Assembly (NCBI GenBank): GCA_020226215.1
Contig: CM035232.1
Coordinates: forward strand, 64,948,184-65,012,183
From: Sindora glabra
Lineage: Eukaryota > Streptophyta > Magnoliopsida > Fabales > Fabaceae
Reading direction: 5' to 3'
Length of the DNA stretch: 64,000 nucleotides
Under the pieces are notes generated by a model, which was not told the DNA's origin, ran no database searches, and saw nothing but the letters and a program-made list of their open reading frames with translations. Position numbers and translations under genes: made by a program. Shown in pieces: positions 45,570 to 57,017 of this stretch; the stretch's first letter is position 1, and the number at the start of each line of letters is the position of its first letter.

Positions 45570-48500
45570 AGATTTGGTCTAATCAGGCCTCGATTTTCTT
45601 GATTTTGGGAAAATACTTTGATCCCTTTACTTATAACGAAAAGTGACACTGTGACCATGAAGAAGTAAAAGATGATTTTGTTGCCTTTCTGCTTATAGAC
45701 TATGGGCAAAAGTATGATACTTTTCTAAAAATTTAAAATATTCTATGCAAAAATATACACATATAATTATTATAAAGAACTTGAGAATAACTAATAAATG
45801 GATAATTTGACATGCTTTGGGGTCAAACATGATTGAAGATAAGAATATGAGTGCAAAGGAGATTTAGGAACTTCTTTTCTAAATTGCCCTTTTGGGCTTT
45901 TGCTTGTATATATTTTGCAAATTAACCTACTTCCCCTTTTCTTTCTTCAAAAATCCTAATCCCTTTTCTCTTTCTTCTTCTTCTTCTTCTTCTCCATTTA
46001 TGGCAAGAACTACTTGCTAATCCTCCTCATCTCTTCATCTCTCATTCAAGTGAATAAGATAATAAATTCCACTCCTTCATTCTCATAAGGATCTTCTACT
46101 TTTCTCTTTAGATTTAGAATGATTGAGAGATTTTAGTTCAGAAAGGATTTTAGAATCTTAACTCCAAAATCACTAATTATTGAGTGTTAATATCTCCTTC
46201 ACACAAGGTTAGTAACATTCTATCTAAACCTCCATTTGGATCCAATTTTTCATTTAAGTTTGGTATTTATAAGGTTTCTGATGAATATGTGTGACATGTT
46301 AATTTATGTTTAAGTTTGAAGTCTAAATTGATAGTTTTAGAGATTAACAACATTAGATGAATAGTAATTTGACAAAAAAATCTACAAATTGCAATGTGAT
46401 AATTAATTATGTGTAGCAAAGTTACTTGCTAAATTAATATAATCAATTACATAATCAACCATCCTATCAAAATTGCTTTCTAAGCATAGTCAATTATGCT
46501 AGGTAGAGTCGCTCTTTAGACCTTTATCATCGACTATGGCTATCAAAATTCATCTTTTGCAACTGTAATCAATTACATTACCAATTATTATCCTATATTT
46601 CTATGAACTTGTATTGTTATTGAAATTTAATGGTATCTTAACTTCATATGAGTACTAGATAAGGATGGATAGTCTTAATATGAATATTTAAGTATAGAAT
46701 GAGTGTATAAATATCCTTACAAATATATAGGAAAGAAAATTAAATAAAATTTGATCCTATTATGCTCAATAAAACCCAAAAATGTTAGGTTTCAATTTTA
46801 TGTTGACTTGTTAAATTGTTTACAATACTTGTACACATATTTATATATCTAAGTATGTTGTGTGAGTATTAATATTATGGAGTTAGAATGGAAGTTCTAA
46901 AAGAGATACCACTGTCACTATAACCTACTTTTTTTCATTTCATAATCATTACATGACATGTAAGTGTATCAAATAATTTACATATTAGAATAATTTGTTA
47001 TATATATAGAATGATGATGAATACAAGGTATAAGGTCATGTAAGAAGGCACAGTGAGATTGTGATGCATGTGTATGTAATATGAGTATGGAGATGATTTA
47101 GGAAAGATTTCCAAATATGTCCCTAAGTACTATCCCTTATTTTTATGATTTCCTTTAACTTTCCCCATTCATTCTCTCTAAACATCCTAGCTCCCACTTC
47201 TAAATTCTCACAACATCTTCTCCTCTCACATACCAAATTTGGCAAGATCAAATGTAATTCTCTTCTATCCCTTCATTTAATTAGATAAAAATATTATCAT
47301 TATTGTAATTTCCTATCTTACTTTCTATTTTAATAAGGAATGGTGGTTATTTGGGTTCAAGGGAAAATTTGGAATCCTTAACCTAAGAAACCATGATTTT
47401 GATGTTAGAACTAAGGAAGATTAAATTTAACTTTCTAGCATCATCCTTCATAGTAGATGAGTAAATATTCTAGTTTAAATCAATTGATTTTGTTGGAAAA
47501 TAGTTGTTTAGGATTGTTTGATTTTGTTGAAATATGATGACTATTGATGTTCTAATTAAATTTAATGATGAAAAATGTTTGTATAAGATGGTAGTTATAA
47601 GTATTAATGGTTGGATGATGATTAGGTAAGGAATAAATGAGGTTAAAGTGCATTAAATATCAGTTGAACAATGATTTTTCAAATAAAAACACATAACATT
47701 CGTATATGAATCAATTCCAAAAATTAATTCATTGTGTCCAAAAAGGAAACATTTATGCATGAATTAATTCTAATAGAATCAATTCAACCCTTCTAGAATT
47801 GGAAGTTTTTCCTTAAATCAATTTCAAAATCGATTAATCACTTCAAAAATTGAAATTTTCACTTTGAATCAATTCCAAAAGCAATTCACTCCACCTTATT
47901 TCATGTTTTAAAGTCCTAACTAACTAAAACTAATCCTTTGATACATATTCAATCATAAAATTAATGTAAGAACATAGTGCTAAGTATTTTAACCATTTTT
48001 AAGCATATATATGATCATTATATCATGATATGCATTTGAGAATGCAATTAATGGGTGCCTATGGATTGAAAAGGACTTAAACATGATGTGACACATAATA
48101 TGTGATGAATTTGAATATACTTGTACATGTGTGAATTGTGAAAAGATATATGGTCATGCAAAAAGCTTGGTGATGTTATTATTTATAAGATTATATTTTG
48201 AATTAAATTGAGAGGAACTATGCTCATGTGTATGATGAATGAATTGAAGTGCAATGATATAATGAAGTGAATGATGTTATAATGTGAATTATGCCATCAC
48301 GGGCAATGAGATGACAAGATAGGGTGAATCTTACTATGATGTAATCATATACATCGAGATTTGGATAAAACATTTATGACAATGTTAACTTGGAAAGCAA
48401 AAGGATAGAGTTTATGAGGAGATAAAAATGACTTAAGAGACATAAGATGGAAATTGGTTTGATTTATGTGTCATTGAAATTGTTATTTGATGATTTGGAA

Positions 48501-49740
48501 TTCTCTTGTACTTATATATGATAAGTATAACTCTAGGGGGTATTTGAACATTAAAATGATCGTAATGATGATAAATGGCTAGGTACCCTATGCTTAAGGT
48601 TCCATATGACATGCAAGCTTGAAGATATGCATTATCATATATTTCTCTTCTCATTAAATCTTTATAAATTATATTATATGAATTGTTAAATAAAATATTC
48701 CTCACTAAGTTCCTTACTCACTGTTTTATGGATTTAAGATTTCAAATACACCACAAGATCTTCTTTTTCCACCATCATAGCAAGCAGAATGCTTGCTTCA
48801 AGGGCATTGAACATCTATCTTTTAATATATTGGTAGCTAACCTAGAATCAATATACTTTTAAAATTGGAATCGTGGAACTAAGTAGTGTAGAGGCCTAAT
48901 TTGCTTCTATGATTAAGACAAGAATATTTGTTAATGAATTGCATAGCTAGGGTAACTTGTGCTTAAATGTTAAAATCCATAAGTTAATCTAACTATTTTT
49001 GATAAACTACTCATTGTGTAATGAATTCTTTAAAAAAATGAATGTATGATGGATGTTTATAGATGAATGAATGCAAGATAAGATTATAACCTTTGTTATT
49101 TTACCAATATATGGAGATAGATTGATAGGATTATTGGAAGACTAATTCTATGTCAATTATGGTCAAATTGGGTCCGTAAAAGTTAGAATTAGAACGTAGT
49201 TTAAAATTATCTTGTATTGTAACAATCCTTAGTATAAGTTGAACTTCTTAATTACACTTGTTACCAAGGACTGTTGATCAAAACTATATTAGTAGATCGT
49301 GAGAACTAGGGTTATATATCATTAATACCATTTTAATCAATCCTACATTATCTATAACTAGAGGTGGTGGATAAAACCTAGTATATTTATATGCTTATAG
49401 TTATGTTTAATAACTTTATGAATTAAAAATGGCATCATCTAATGACTAACAATATAAAAGCCTTAGACCTAAAAAGTCCTTTGTTAATTCTCAAAATCAT
49501 CGTAATTACAAAAATAAGAGTAGAAATGATCAAGTTATTCTTCTTGAGTTGTTAGCCTCATGCAAACTACCAATTTTTTTACAATAAGCTATAGCTCAAC
49601 TTACACAACAATTCAATCTTTGTGAAGATTATGAACAACGCAATTAAGATAACTACAATGAGTAAAAAGTTAAGGTAAGAGAAGAAGTAGACTCTGTCTA
49701 GGAGAAGCCCTAGGAACTAACTATATATTGTTCATGAATT
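45570..49740. repeat. Two degenerate LTR-like blocks
   Basis: The stretch about 45780-46600 and the stretch about 47030-47900 share an order of landmarks: AATATGAGT-(A/T)GGAGAT-TTAGGAA (45845 and 47088), a pyrimidine-rich leader (45950-46100 and 47165-47280), and then a field of diverged AATCAATTA palindromes (46390-46600 and 47700-47900). This looks like two related decayed LTRs, perhaps of the gypsy type. Beyond 49430 a weak gag-like frame (ASSND-QYKSLRPKKSFVNS) may belong to the same element. No primer site or clear border was found. A (CTT)n tract is at 45976-45996. Confidence 0.4.
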
Positions 49741-49751
49741 CATCAAGCTAA

Positions 49752-49754
<3 letters not shown>

Positions 49755-49837
<83 letters not shown>

Positions 49838-49838
49838 A
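49755..49838. repeat. Compound (CT)n-(TA)n microsatellite
   Basis: About 28 CT units with one interruption (TCTTCT near 49784), passing directly into about 13 TA units. The minus-strand open frame 49732-49956 runs through it as Arg-Glu repeats and is not a gene. Confidence 0.95.
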
Positions 49839-49839
49839 G

Positions 49840-50487
49840 GATTGACAACTTCATGAATCCATATCCATTCTTATCCCAAATTAAATGGCATGGAAGAATG
49901 TTAGAATGCCTCGATTCCTTGTTGATGAAATTAGTGGGGTACCAATTAGAACACATGGCTCATCAATGGTTATCAAATGCTATAAAACAACAAAATCCAA
50001 TGATAATGCCCTTGACTTAAGCAACCCTTGACTTGAGAAAAATGGAACTAAAAAAGGAAAATAGTTGTTGATAATATTTACTCTTACATACAATCAAGCA
50101 CTCAAAATTATGAAAAATAATGATTAGTAAGAATCTTGAATCTATAAAATAATGATATATGATTATTGGCCAAAAAGAAATAAAATATGTGCAATTTAAA
50201 TAGAAACATAAAGTTCAAAACTTGCAAAAGTGGAGAAACATCTTAACGCTATAAAGTTAACAAGGTTCAGATGTATAATTATGCTATAAAAATAAGAAAA
50301 TTTTAGTTACAAAGAGAAAGAATGATTTGCATACAAGGATTTTTGCAATGGTTGTTATTAGTTATAAAGAAATATTTATTTGTATGTGATGGATACAATT
50401 TTCTAACAATATATCATAACTTGATATGTATCTAATGAATTTATCATATCATATTTCACAAATAACAATTGATAATGATATTATATA
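49840..50487 (+). other. Probable copia pol remains upstream of the RT fragment
   Basis: No block is securely readable. Near 50415-50490 NNIS-LDMYLMNLSYHISQIT, then DND-I-KIPKGF resembles the 'DVxTAYLYGSLDxDIYMKIPEGF' entry into the reverse transcriptase core. This suggests that the copia pol extends leftward, but stops and frame changes prevent a firm call. Confidence 0.45.
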
Positions 50488-51035
50488 AAAATCCCTAAAG
50501 GATTTTAGATGCTTGAAACATGTAGTTTGAATTCTTTATAAATATATTCAATTCAATTGCAAAGATCTTTACATGGATTAAAATAATTAGAACAAATGTG
50601 ACATAATTGTCTTAGTGAATACTTGTTGAAAAAAATATATAAAAAACACCTTATATTTTTATCAAAAAAATTTAAGTAATTTTAATATTATTGGAACCCA
50701 TGTAGAGTTCCTAAAAGCAACAAAGTATTTTAAAAAATAGAACTTAAGATAAAAAAACCTTGAAAAGCTAAGTTTTACATTAACCTACAAATCGAGTATT
50801 AAAATGATGAAATATTTGTTCATCAATCAAATTTGAATGATTCTAAAATATTTTTACTTGGATAAATCATATCCATTGAATGTCTTGATGGTTATTTAAT
50901 TACTTGATACTAATAAGGATCTACCTTGAATTCCAAAAAAAAAAAATTTGTTTTGGTCTTGATGTACCATCTCCTAGTGGAATTGATGCAATAATGTAGT
51001 TTGCTAATTGTACCTATTCTAATATAGTTTTTTGG
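50488..51035 (+). pseudogene. Ty1/copia reverse transcriptase fragment
   Basis: One frame reads KIPKGF-MLETCSLNSL-IYS, IQLQRSLHGLK-LEQM-HNC, LSEYLLKK. Another reads KAKFYINLQIEY-NDEIFVH, QSNL, then PSPSGIDAIM-FANCTYSNI. These match, in order, 'MKIPEGFxMPE ... YSIKLQRSLYGLKQSGRMWYNRLSEYL', 'GKTKFCLGLQIEHxxxGIFVHQS' and 'YLSAIGALMYLANCTRPDI' of plant copia elements. The segment with the YVDD box between them is deleted. At least eight stops show that it is dead. It is a different subfamily from the copia element at 11990-21008. Confidence 0.8.
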
Positions 51036-51589
51036 TAAGTCTATTAGTAAAATATAGTTTTTTTTTTAAACTAAAAATTATTAAAATAAAACTAAATATA
51101 TATTTTAGTATTTTTGTAGAATAATTGATATGAAGTTATTTTATTTGTATGAATTTTAAGTCATAACTAGTTAGTTATACAAATATAGGATGTTTGATTC
51201 ACACAAAATTTAATTTTATATTACTATTTTTTCACTTATGATAATATATTTATATCATACTTTTTGATAAGATAAATTATAATTGAAATTGCTTTAACAT
51301 GTATGAAACAAGAATTAATTCCATCATCATATCTTATAGATATGTGTCATAAATTTTAAATTTTAAGAAAGAAATTTGAACAAATTTATTTTTGTAATAT
51401 GGAGGCCAGACCCCATACCAATCAATAGTTTCCTATCTTTTATGAGGTTTTTTTTCTTTGGTAAAATTCATATTTGTCCATTAAGTATATAAAATGAGTC
51501 ATGAATCATTAAAATATTATTAATAATTTAAAAATAATTAATTAAAAAATTAATTATTCTACTAATTAATGGAGTGAAAATATTTTAAT
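51036..51589. other. AT-rich flank of the copia fragment
   Basis: No gene. It may be the remaining 3' part of the copia element (no LTR border recognised). Confidence 0.35.
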
Positions 51590-51930
51590 GACGAGGGCAC
51601 AAGCTATGCAATTTATGTGGTGATTAAGCAAGCAAGAATCTCATTTCCTTTGCGACGTCAGGGGGACCCTCAACATTTTAACTTATCTCGCGAATTCTTC
51701 GTCAAGCGGTGCTATTCCCGTCCACAAGGGCTGTTTGGGTCAAGAGCAGAATTGTTATCATTGGCCCAAAAGAAAGTAGTGCTGCATCGTGGGGCCATAA
51801 TTGAAGGAAGACTAAGATACTTTCTTTACGGTCTTTATAAATTTAGATGATCTTTACCATTCGCTTGTGAATAAGGGAGGACCGATATCGTGGACGTGGA
51901 CATTTGCCCCCACTCTGGCTCCGTTCGTCA
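51590..51930. other. GC-rich island with promoter-like motifs
   Basis: It stands out from the surrounding DNA by GC content and many retained CpG dinucleotides. Motifs seen: TGCGACGTCAGG (ACGT-core, bZIP-type) at about 51650, TTGGCCCAAAAG and GTGGGGCCATAA (site-II/TCP-like) near 51760-51800, and TCTTTATAAATTT (TATA-like) near 51830. An open frame of 77 codons (51617-51850, plus strand) covers it, but I recognise no domain. It could be a promoter or first exon left from a lost or fragmented gene, or a captured gene piece. No downstream exons were found. Confidence 0.4.
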
Positions 51931-53847
51931 AAAACTATTTTTGGAAAAAATATTATTTTTTTAAATTTAAGTATCTCAACATCATTTAATATAAAATTTA
52001 TTTGAGATAGAAATAATAAACAATAAATTCCTAACAATAATACTTTCATAAATTGAATTCAAGATTTTTTGAATTTAAAATATTTTGAAATTCAACATGC
52101 TACTACTACTAAACTATCAAATTATTAGTAAAAACATCATTTATATATATAATAAATTAATAATAAAGAAATAACATATTATTTATCTTTATAACTAAGG
52201 AATGATATAAAAATCATAATAATATAGAAAAATAAATTTCTCTTTACAAAAAAAAAAATTATTTTCCTCAAAATTTTCATATATAACATTAAATAAATAA
52301 AATATATTTTTATTTTACTATTTTATAAGTATATTAAAAAAATATTTTATTAAAATAAACAAAACCTTAGAGGCGGTTTGGTGTTACATCTTAACTCTAG
52401 ATACATTACCATTAACTCAGTGTGCCTGGCTCAATTCAATAGTTAAAGACTTCTAATCATGCACCTAAACTCTAAATTAGGCTTTGATACCAACATGTTC
52501 CAATAATCACCACCAAATGACTTTTCATACACCTAAATAGTATGCTCTAACTCAATATAAATTAAATAAGCTTATATAAAAAATAATTACTTAAAAGTAC
52601 TTTTACAATATTATTGAAAAAATAAATAGAATATCTCCTATTTTTTAGATACTTGATAGCCACAAGTCTTAAAAAATTTAAAATATATAACTTAGAAAAC
52701 CAAACACCATTCCACATACATGAAAAATATACATATACTAACTTAATAAATACGCAAGCAAACCCAACTATTAAACATTTTTAAGATAATACTTTTAATC
52801 TTCGCAAGGATAACAAGGATTTATAAGATTAGTTTCAAGCCTAAAAATGTTGAAGAAAGAAGAATGAGTTTCATGAACCCAATGAGTAAATAAATTATTA
52901 AAATTTACAACATAAAACATAATATTTTGGAAATAAAGAAAACTTTTGCTCTTTTCTAAATATGTTTAATACAATAAATTTAAAAATAATAAGTTTGAAA
53001 AAATAAATTTTATTTTTAAAATTTACTAATGTATGGAAAACAAATATAAATCTCAAGTTTTCAAAATGCAATTTTCTTCCTTGCAAAGTAAATTCAACAT
53101 GTAACATACATAAACAATAATCATATTTAGAAACATGAAATAATAACAACAACGTACAATATACATTTGATAAGTCATGTAACATGTACAAGAAGGATTT
53201 AATGGGATTTTCACATAGACTACCATCCAAAAATTAAAATTAAAAAGGGATTAAATTCCCTTCTAGAATTAAGGTCAAATCTCAAACCCTACTAAAAAAT
53301 ATAAAGGTTCAAATAACTTTTTAACGTTAGGGTTAAATCTCAAACTTTAGTCAAAAGTATTCATATCTATCTAAACTTCTTCTTATTGCTTTTCACAGAA
53401 ATCCTCTCATACACATTTTGAAATAAAGATGGCAATATAGAGAATTCAAATCTTCCGAGGAAAACTCTTAAGGATCCATGATAAATTCAATTTACCTTAC
53501 AAATAAAAAATAATCATTTAGCACAATCATAAGCCATATAAAATCATGGTCACTTTCTTTAAAAATCTCAAATGTTATTTTTCAAAGTCATACATTTGAA
53601 TCTCAAAACTAGTATCATACAAGCATTCTTTCTACTCATAAAAGAATTATTGCACAAAATTTTTAAATTCAAATTCATAATGATTTCATAAATTAGTTTT
53701 CCATCATACTAATAATCAAAATAGTCATGAGTATAAAAAATTTAAAATATAGAAATTCATAATCTGTAATTTTTTTAAATATAAGATTGTTACTAAAAGA
53801 TAATTATGAAAATAGTTCCAAATTCACACATATATACACATACACAA
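51931..53847. other. AT-rich spacer; possible small-element remnant
   Basis: No gene. At 52485-52496 GCTTTGATACCA is one base from the complement of the tRNA-iMet primer site; it is followed by ACATGTTCCAATAATCACCA, which may be the end of a small LTR or TRIM element (minus strand). GAGGCGGTTTGGTGTT (52370) and the reverse of AACCAAACACCATTCC (52698-52713) could be the ends of a Tourist-like MITE, without a clear duplication. The open frames at 51843-52049 and 52898-53230 (minus) are AT-rich and show no family match. Confidence 0.35.
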
Positions 53848-54161
53848 AAAGAGAGAGAGATTGCTAACCTTCACATTTGTACATAAAGATTAGCAACATT
53901 CAATTTTTTATCCGGTATTTAAATTATTTTAAGGAAAAGATATTAATTGAAAATATCTAAATCAATTCAAGTCATTTTATCTCCTTTTTATAATAAATAC
54001 TCTCATTAATTGAAGTAGTTGATGGTAATAGTAAATTGATTATAATATTTTTTATTATTTTTTTATCATTAGATTAACGATAAGAATTTTTTTTATTCAA
54101 ATAAAAAAATAAAAAATACTAGCATTCCCATATGAAAGTGATTAGCAATCCTCTCTCTCTC

Positions 54162-54162
<1 letters not shown>
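53848..54162. mobile_element. Fold-back MITE with GA-repeat ends
   Basis: The left end GAGAGAGAGATTGCTAACCT, then TCACATTTG, matches the reverse strand of the right end, GAGAGAGAGGATTGCTAATC, then ACTTTCATATG. The interior is AT-rich with no frame. A (TA)n tract follows directly at 54169-54197. Confidence 0.65.

Positions 54163-54168
<6 letters not shown>

Positions 54169-54197
<29 letters not shown>
54169..54197. repeat. (TA)n microsatellite
   Basis: About 14 TA units lying between two fold-back MITEs. TA-rich sites are common targets for such elements. Confidence 0.95.
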
Positions 54198-54201
<4 letters not shown>

Positions 54202-54412
54202 TTTCTAACCTATGCATATGATGTATAGAATAAGGGTTAATTAATTCTCATACTACTTGAGTTTTTTCTTATAAAAGTGACAATAATTAATGAAATAATT
54301 TACTTTTTTTTCATAAAAATAAATTATAATTAACTATTTCATTAATTAGTATCACTTTTATAAGAAAAATCTATTATCTTATGCACCAAATATATAGGTT
54401 AAAAAAATCTAT
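54198..54412. mobile_element. Fold-back MITE in TA-repeat DNA
   Basis: The arms pair over about 100 bp: GGTTTTCTAACCTATGCATA on the left with the reverse strand GATTTTTTTAACCTATATAT on the right, and further in TTTTTCTTATAAAAGTGACA with TTTTTCTTATAAAAGTGATA. Flanked by TA sequence on both sides. Confidence 0.75.
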
Positions 54413-54429
54413 ATATACATTATTAATTT

Positions 54430-54715
54430 TATAAAATAGAGTAGAATAGTCAAGTCTCAATACCCTGTTCAATCTGAGGGTAGTAATTAGTCAACCGATA
54501 CAGAGAACCACCCAGCCGCCTGCACAGGGAAATCATTAAGAAAGGGGTACCACTTAGGCAAGAGAAAATCAAACCATCTTTATCAGACAAGGCCCCGCAT
54601 AGAAGATGGGGTTTGGGCAACGTGGAGAATTCGGAAATAGAAATGGCGTTGGTGCATGGGAAGCAGAATAATGGGGAGAGTGCGCTGTAAAGAAGAAAAA
54701 TTTGGAAGTCATTTG
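54430..54715 (-). other. GC-rich island, possible exon fragment
   Basis: The minus strand is open for about 90 codons (roughly 54470-54735) without an early ATG. It includes ALSPLFCFPCTNAISISEFS and TLPKPHLLCGALSDKDGLIF, and is preceded by TTTTTCTTCTTTACAG, a good 3' splice-site sequence. The plus strand has AGAAATGGCGTTGG (near 54640), a good plant start context, but only 16 codons follow. CpG content is much higher than around it. I recognise no domain. It may be an exon or 5' part of a broken gene; the MITE from 54703 interrupts it. Confidence 0.35.
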
Positions 54716-55211
54716 ATTCGTTTTAATAATATAAATAATTTTATTTTTTAAAAAATAAAAAATTAATAAATTATTTAATGATTATTATTTTACAAATTAA
54801 CAAAAATAAAATTTTTAAAAAATTTTTATTTCTCATAAAATATAAAAAATTACTTATTTATTTTTTCTTAAGTAAATTTTATTTCTCATATTATTTATAA
54901 ATATAATAATAAAATTATTCTTATTAAATTTAATTAATGATAATTAAAATTTATTATTTTATATTATAATAATATTGAAGATATAATAATTATTTTATTA
55001 ATATTTTTTAAGATATTTAAAATTAAGTCAAATGAGATATAAAAAATTATTTTTTAGGAAGTATTATTACTTATATGTCAATTAAATAATTTCAAATACT
55101 TTTCAAAAATTTATATAGGAAGTCAGCCAAATAAAAAATTTATATAAAAAATTATTTTTTGATAAATTTAATTTTCATAAAAAATTACTTCTTACAAACC
55201 AATACAACTTC
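54703..55211. mobile_element. Possible PIF/Harbinger-like MITE
   Basis: The left end GGAAGTCATTTGATTCG resembles the reverse strand of the right end, GAAGTTGTATTGGTTTG. The interior is extremely AT-rich with many AAAATTATTTTTT inverted strings. The 3-bp flanks do not match exactly (TTT and TTG), so the borders are tentative. Confidence 0.45.
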
Positions 55212-55295
55212 TTGATAAGAAATAAACGGAGAAATGAAAATTGAAAGAAGGAGAAATATAAATTTAGAGGAGGGAACAGGAAATCTAGAGCATAG

Positions 55296-55353
55296 GATGA
55301 CTCATCAACCACCCATTAATTAATTGATGACTCATCAGCCACCCCTTAATAAT
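55296..55353. repeat. Tandem pair with GCN4-like motifs
   Basis: GATGACTCATCAACCACCC, then ATTAAT, at 55296, and GATGACTCATCAGCCACCCC, then TTAAT, at 55326. Each contains TGACTCA, a bZIP (GCN4/AP-1-like) recognition core. No gene is seen near by. Confidence 0.7.
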
Positions 55354-56986
55354 CCTATTGAAAGACTGACCTAGTCAATTTCCCGTCACGTATAAATTAC
55401 TAACCCCTTAAATGCAGCATCTAGAATATGGACTGTAATATAATACTTTTTGTAGGAAGACAAAATATTTAGAGATTAAGAAGCGAAAATGAAAAAAAAA
55501 GGAAAAAATTAGTATGAAAAAGTTCACTTAATTTATAGTCATTTAAATTAAAATGAATATTTTTTTTCTTCACATATATCACATAGAATATATATATATA
55601 TATGTTTTGTACTCTCAATAATTAAAATTACGATATGTTTAATATTTATTAACTTGCTGATATAAAAAAATAGCGTATGAAATATGCTACCATAATTGTA
55701 AAACTCAACTAAATAAATCTTAAATAACACATAATAAAATTTGAGTCATAAATCTTTCAATAAGACAAATCGAATGTTTGTTAAATTGTTGAAATAAATG
55801 ATATTTTAAACATTTAAAACAATTATATGCAATAAATAGTTTGTCAATTACTCAAGATAGTTATTATCAAAACTTTAAATATTCAAAATGTGTTAAATAA
55901 TTAATAAATAAATGAAGTGATTTAAACACATTATATTTAATTTAAAATTTAACTTAATTATAACATTATTTAACAAATTAATAAGACTGAATATTTAGAT
56001 TTTGTTACAAAGTAATTCAGATAATTAATTATTAAGTACTCGGAATAAACAACACATCAAAAGATTTAAATAGAACTAATTAATTAATTACTACTTTTAA
56101 ATTAATTACTAAAACAATTTAATATATTAAAGTATATGAAATAATTGCTTAGATAAAATCATTAATTAAAAGTATCTCCAAAAAAAATTCAAAATTAATA
56201 AATATGAATTCTATGTGTTTCAAAATCCTAAGATGTCTTTTTCTTTTTTTTTTTTTTTGGTGAGACAAAATCATATGATTTCATCAAAAAACTTTCATGG
56301 AAATATTTAAAAGAGGCTTGGGTATTACAACCATAATATTATATTTAAGATAAAATCATTTACAAAAATAAATTCTTCATAATATTTATTTTTTATTTAT
56401 TCAATTTTTTTACACTTATAAATTCCAAACATTGTTAAGTAGTTTGAGTTTTTATAATTTTTTAGGAACTTGCTTCAAAAATCAATTGGGCATTACATTT
56501 GGTTCACATAAATAATATGGAAAGTGTAAACTTGCTAAAAAATAGTTAAAAAAAATCTTTGAATCATTTGTAGAACTTTCAATAATGTTCTACTTTTTAC
56601 AAACAAATCATGGAAAGTTACTTATTGACACTTTATGATAAGTCATATCATTATAGATAAAACTATAAAATTATCCTTACCTAATTTAAGAGTAACCATA
56701 TTAATATTTTATTCTCACAATATGAGAATTATGATAAATATAGTTTATTAATGATAAATATAAATCATTCATTGTAAATTATAAATATAATTATTAGTTA
56801 TATAAAATATTATTATTTTATTAATTACATAATAAATAGAATGAATATTATAAAAACTTATATAAAATAAATATTAAGTATTATATCATAAATATAATTA
56901 AAATAAAATTTTGATTCTTGATAGAATTATACTTTATATATATTATATTATTTTATTTATATTTATGATGTTTATTTTAATATTTG

Positions 56987-57017
<31 letters not shown>

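Noticed and set aside
49732..49956. Minus-strand frame with Arg-Glu repeats
   Set aside because: Translation of the (CT)n microsatellite.
52898..53230. Minus-strand 110-codon frame, the longest apart from the kinase and its antisense
   Set aside because: No recognisable domain, very AT-rich, Phe/Lys-biased, no promoter or splice context; treated as chance.
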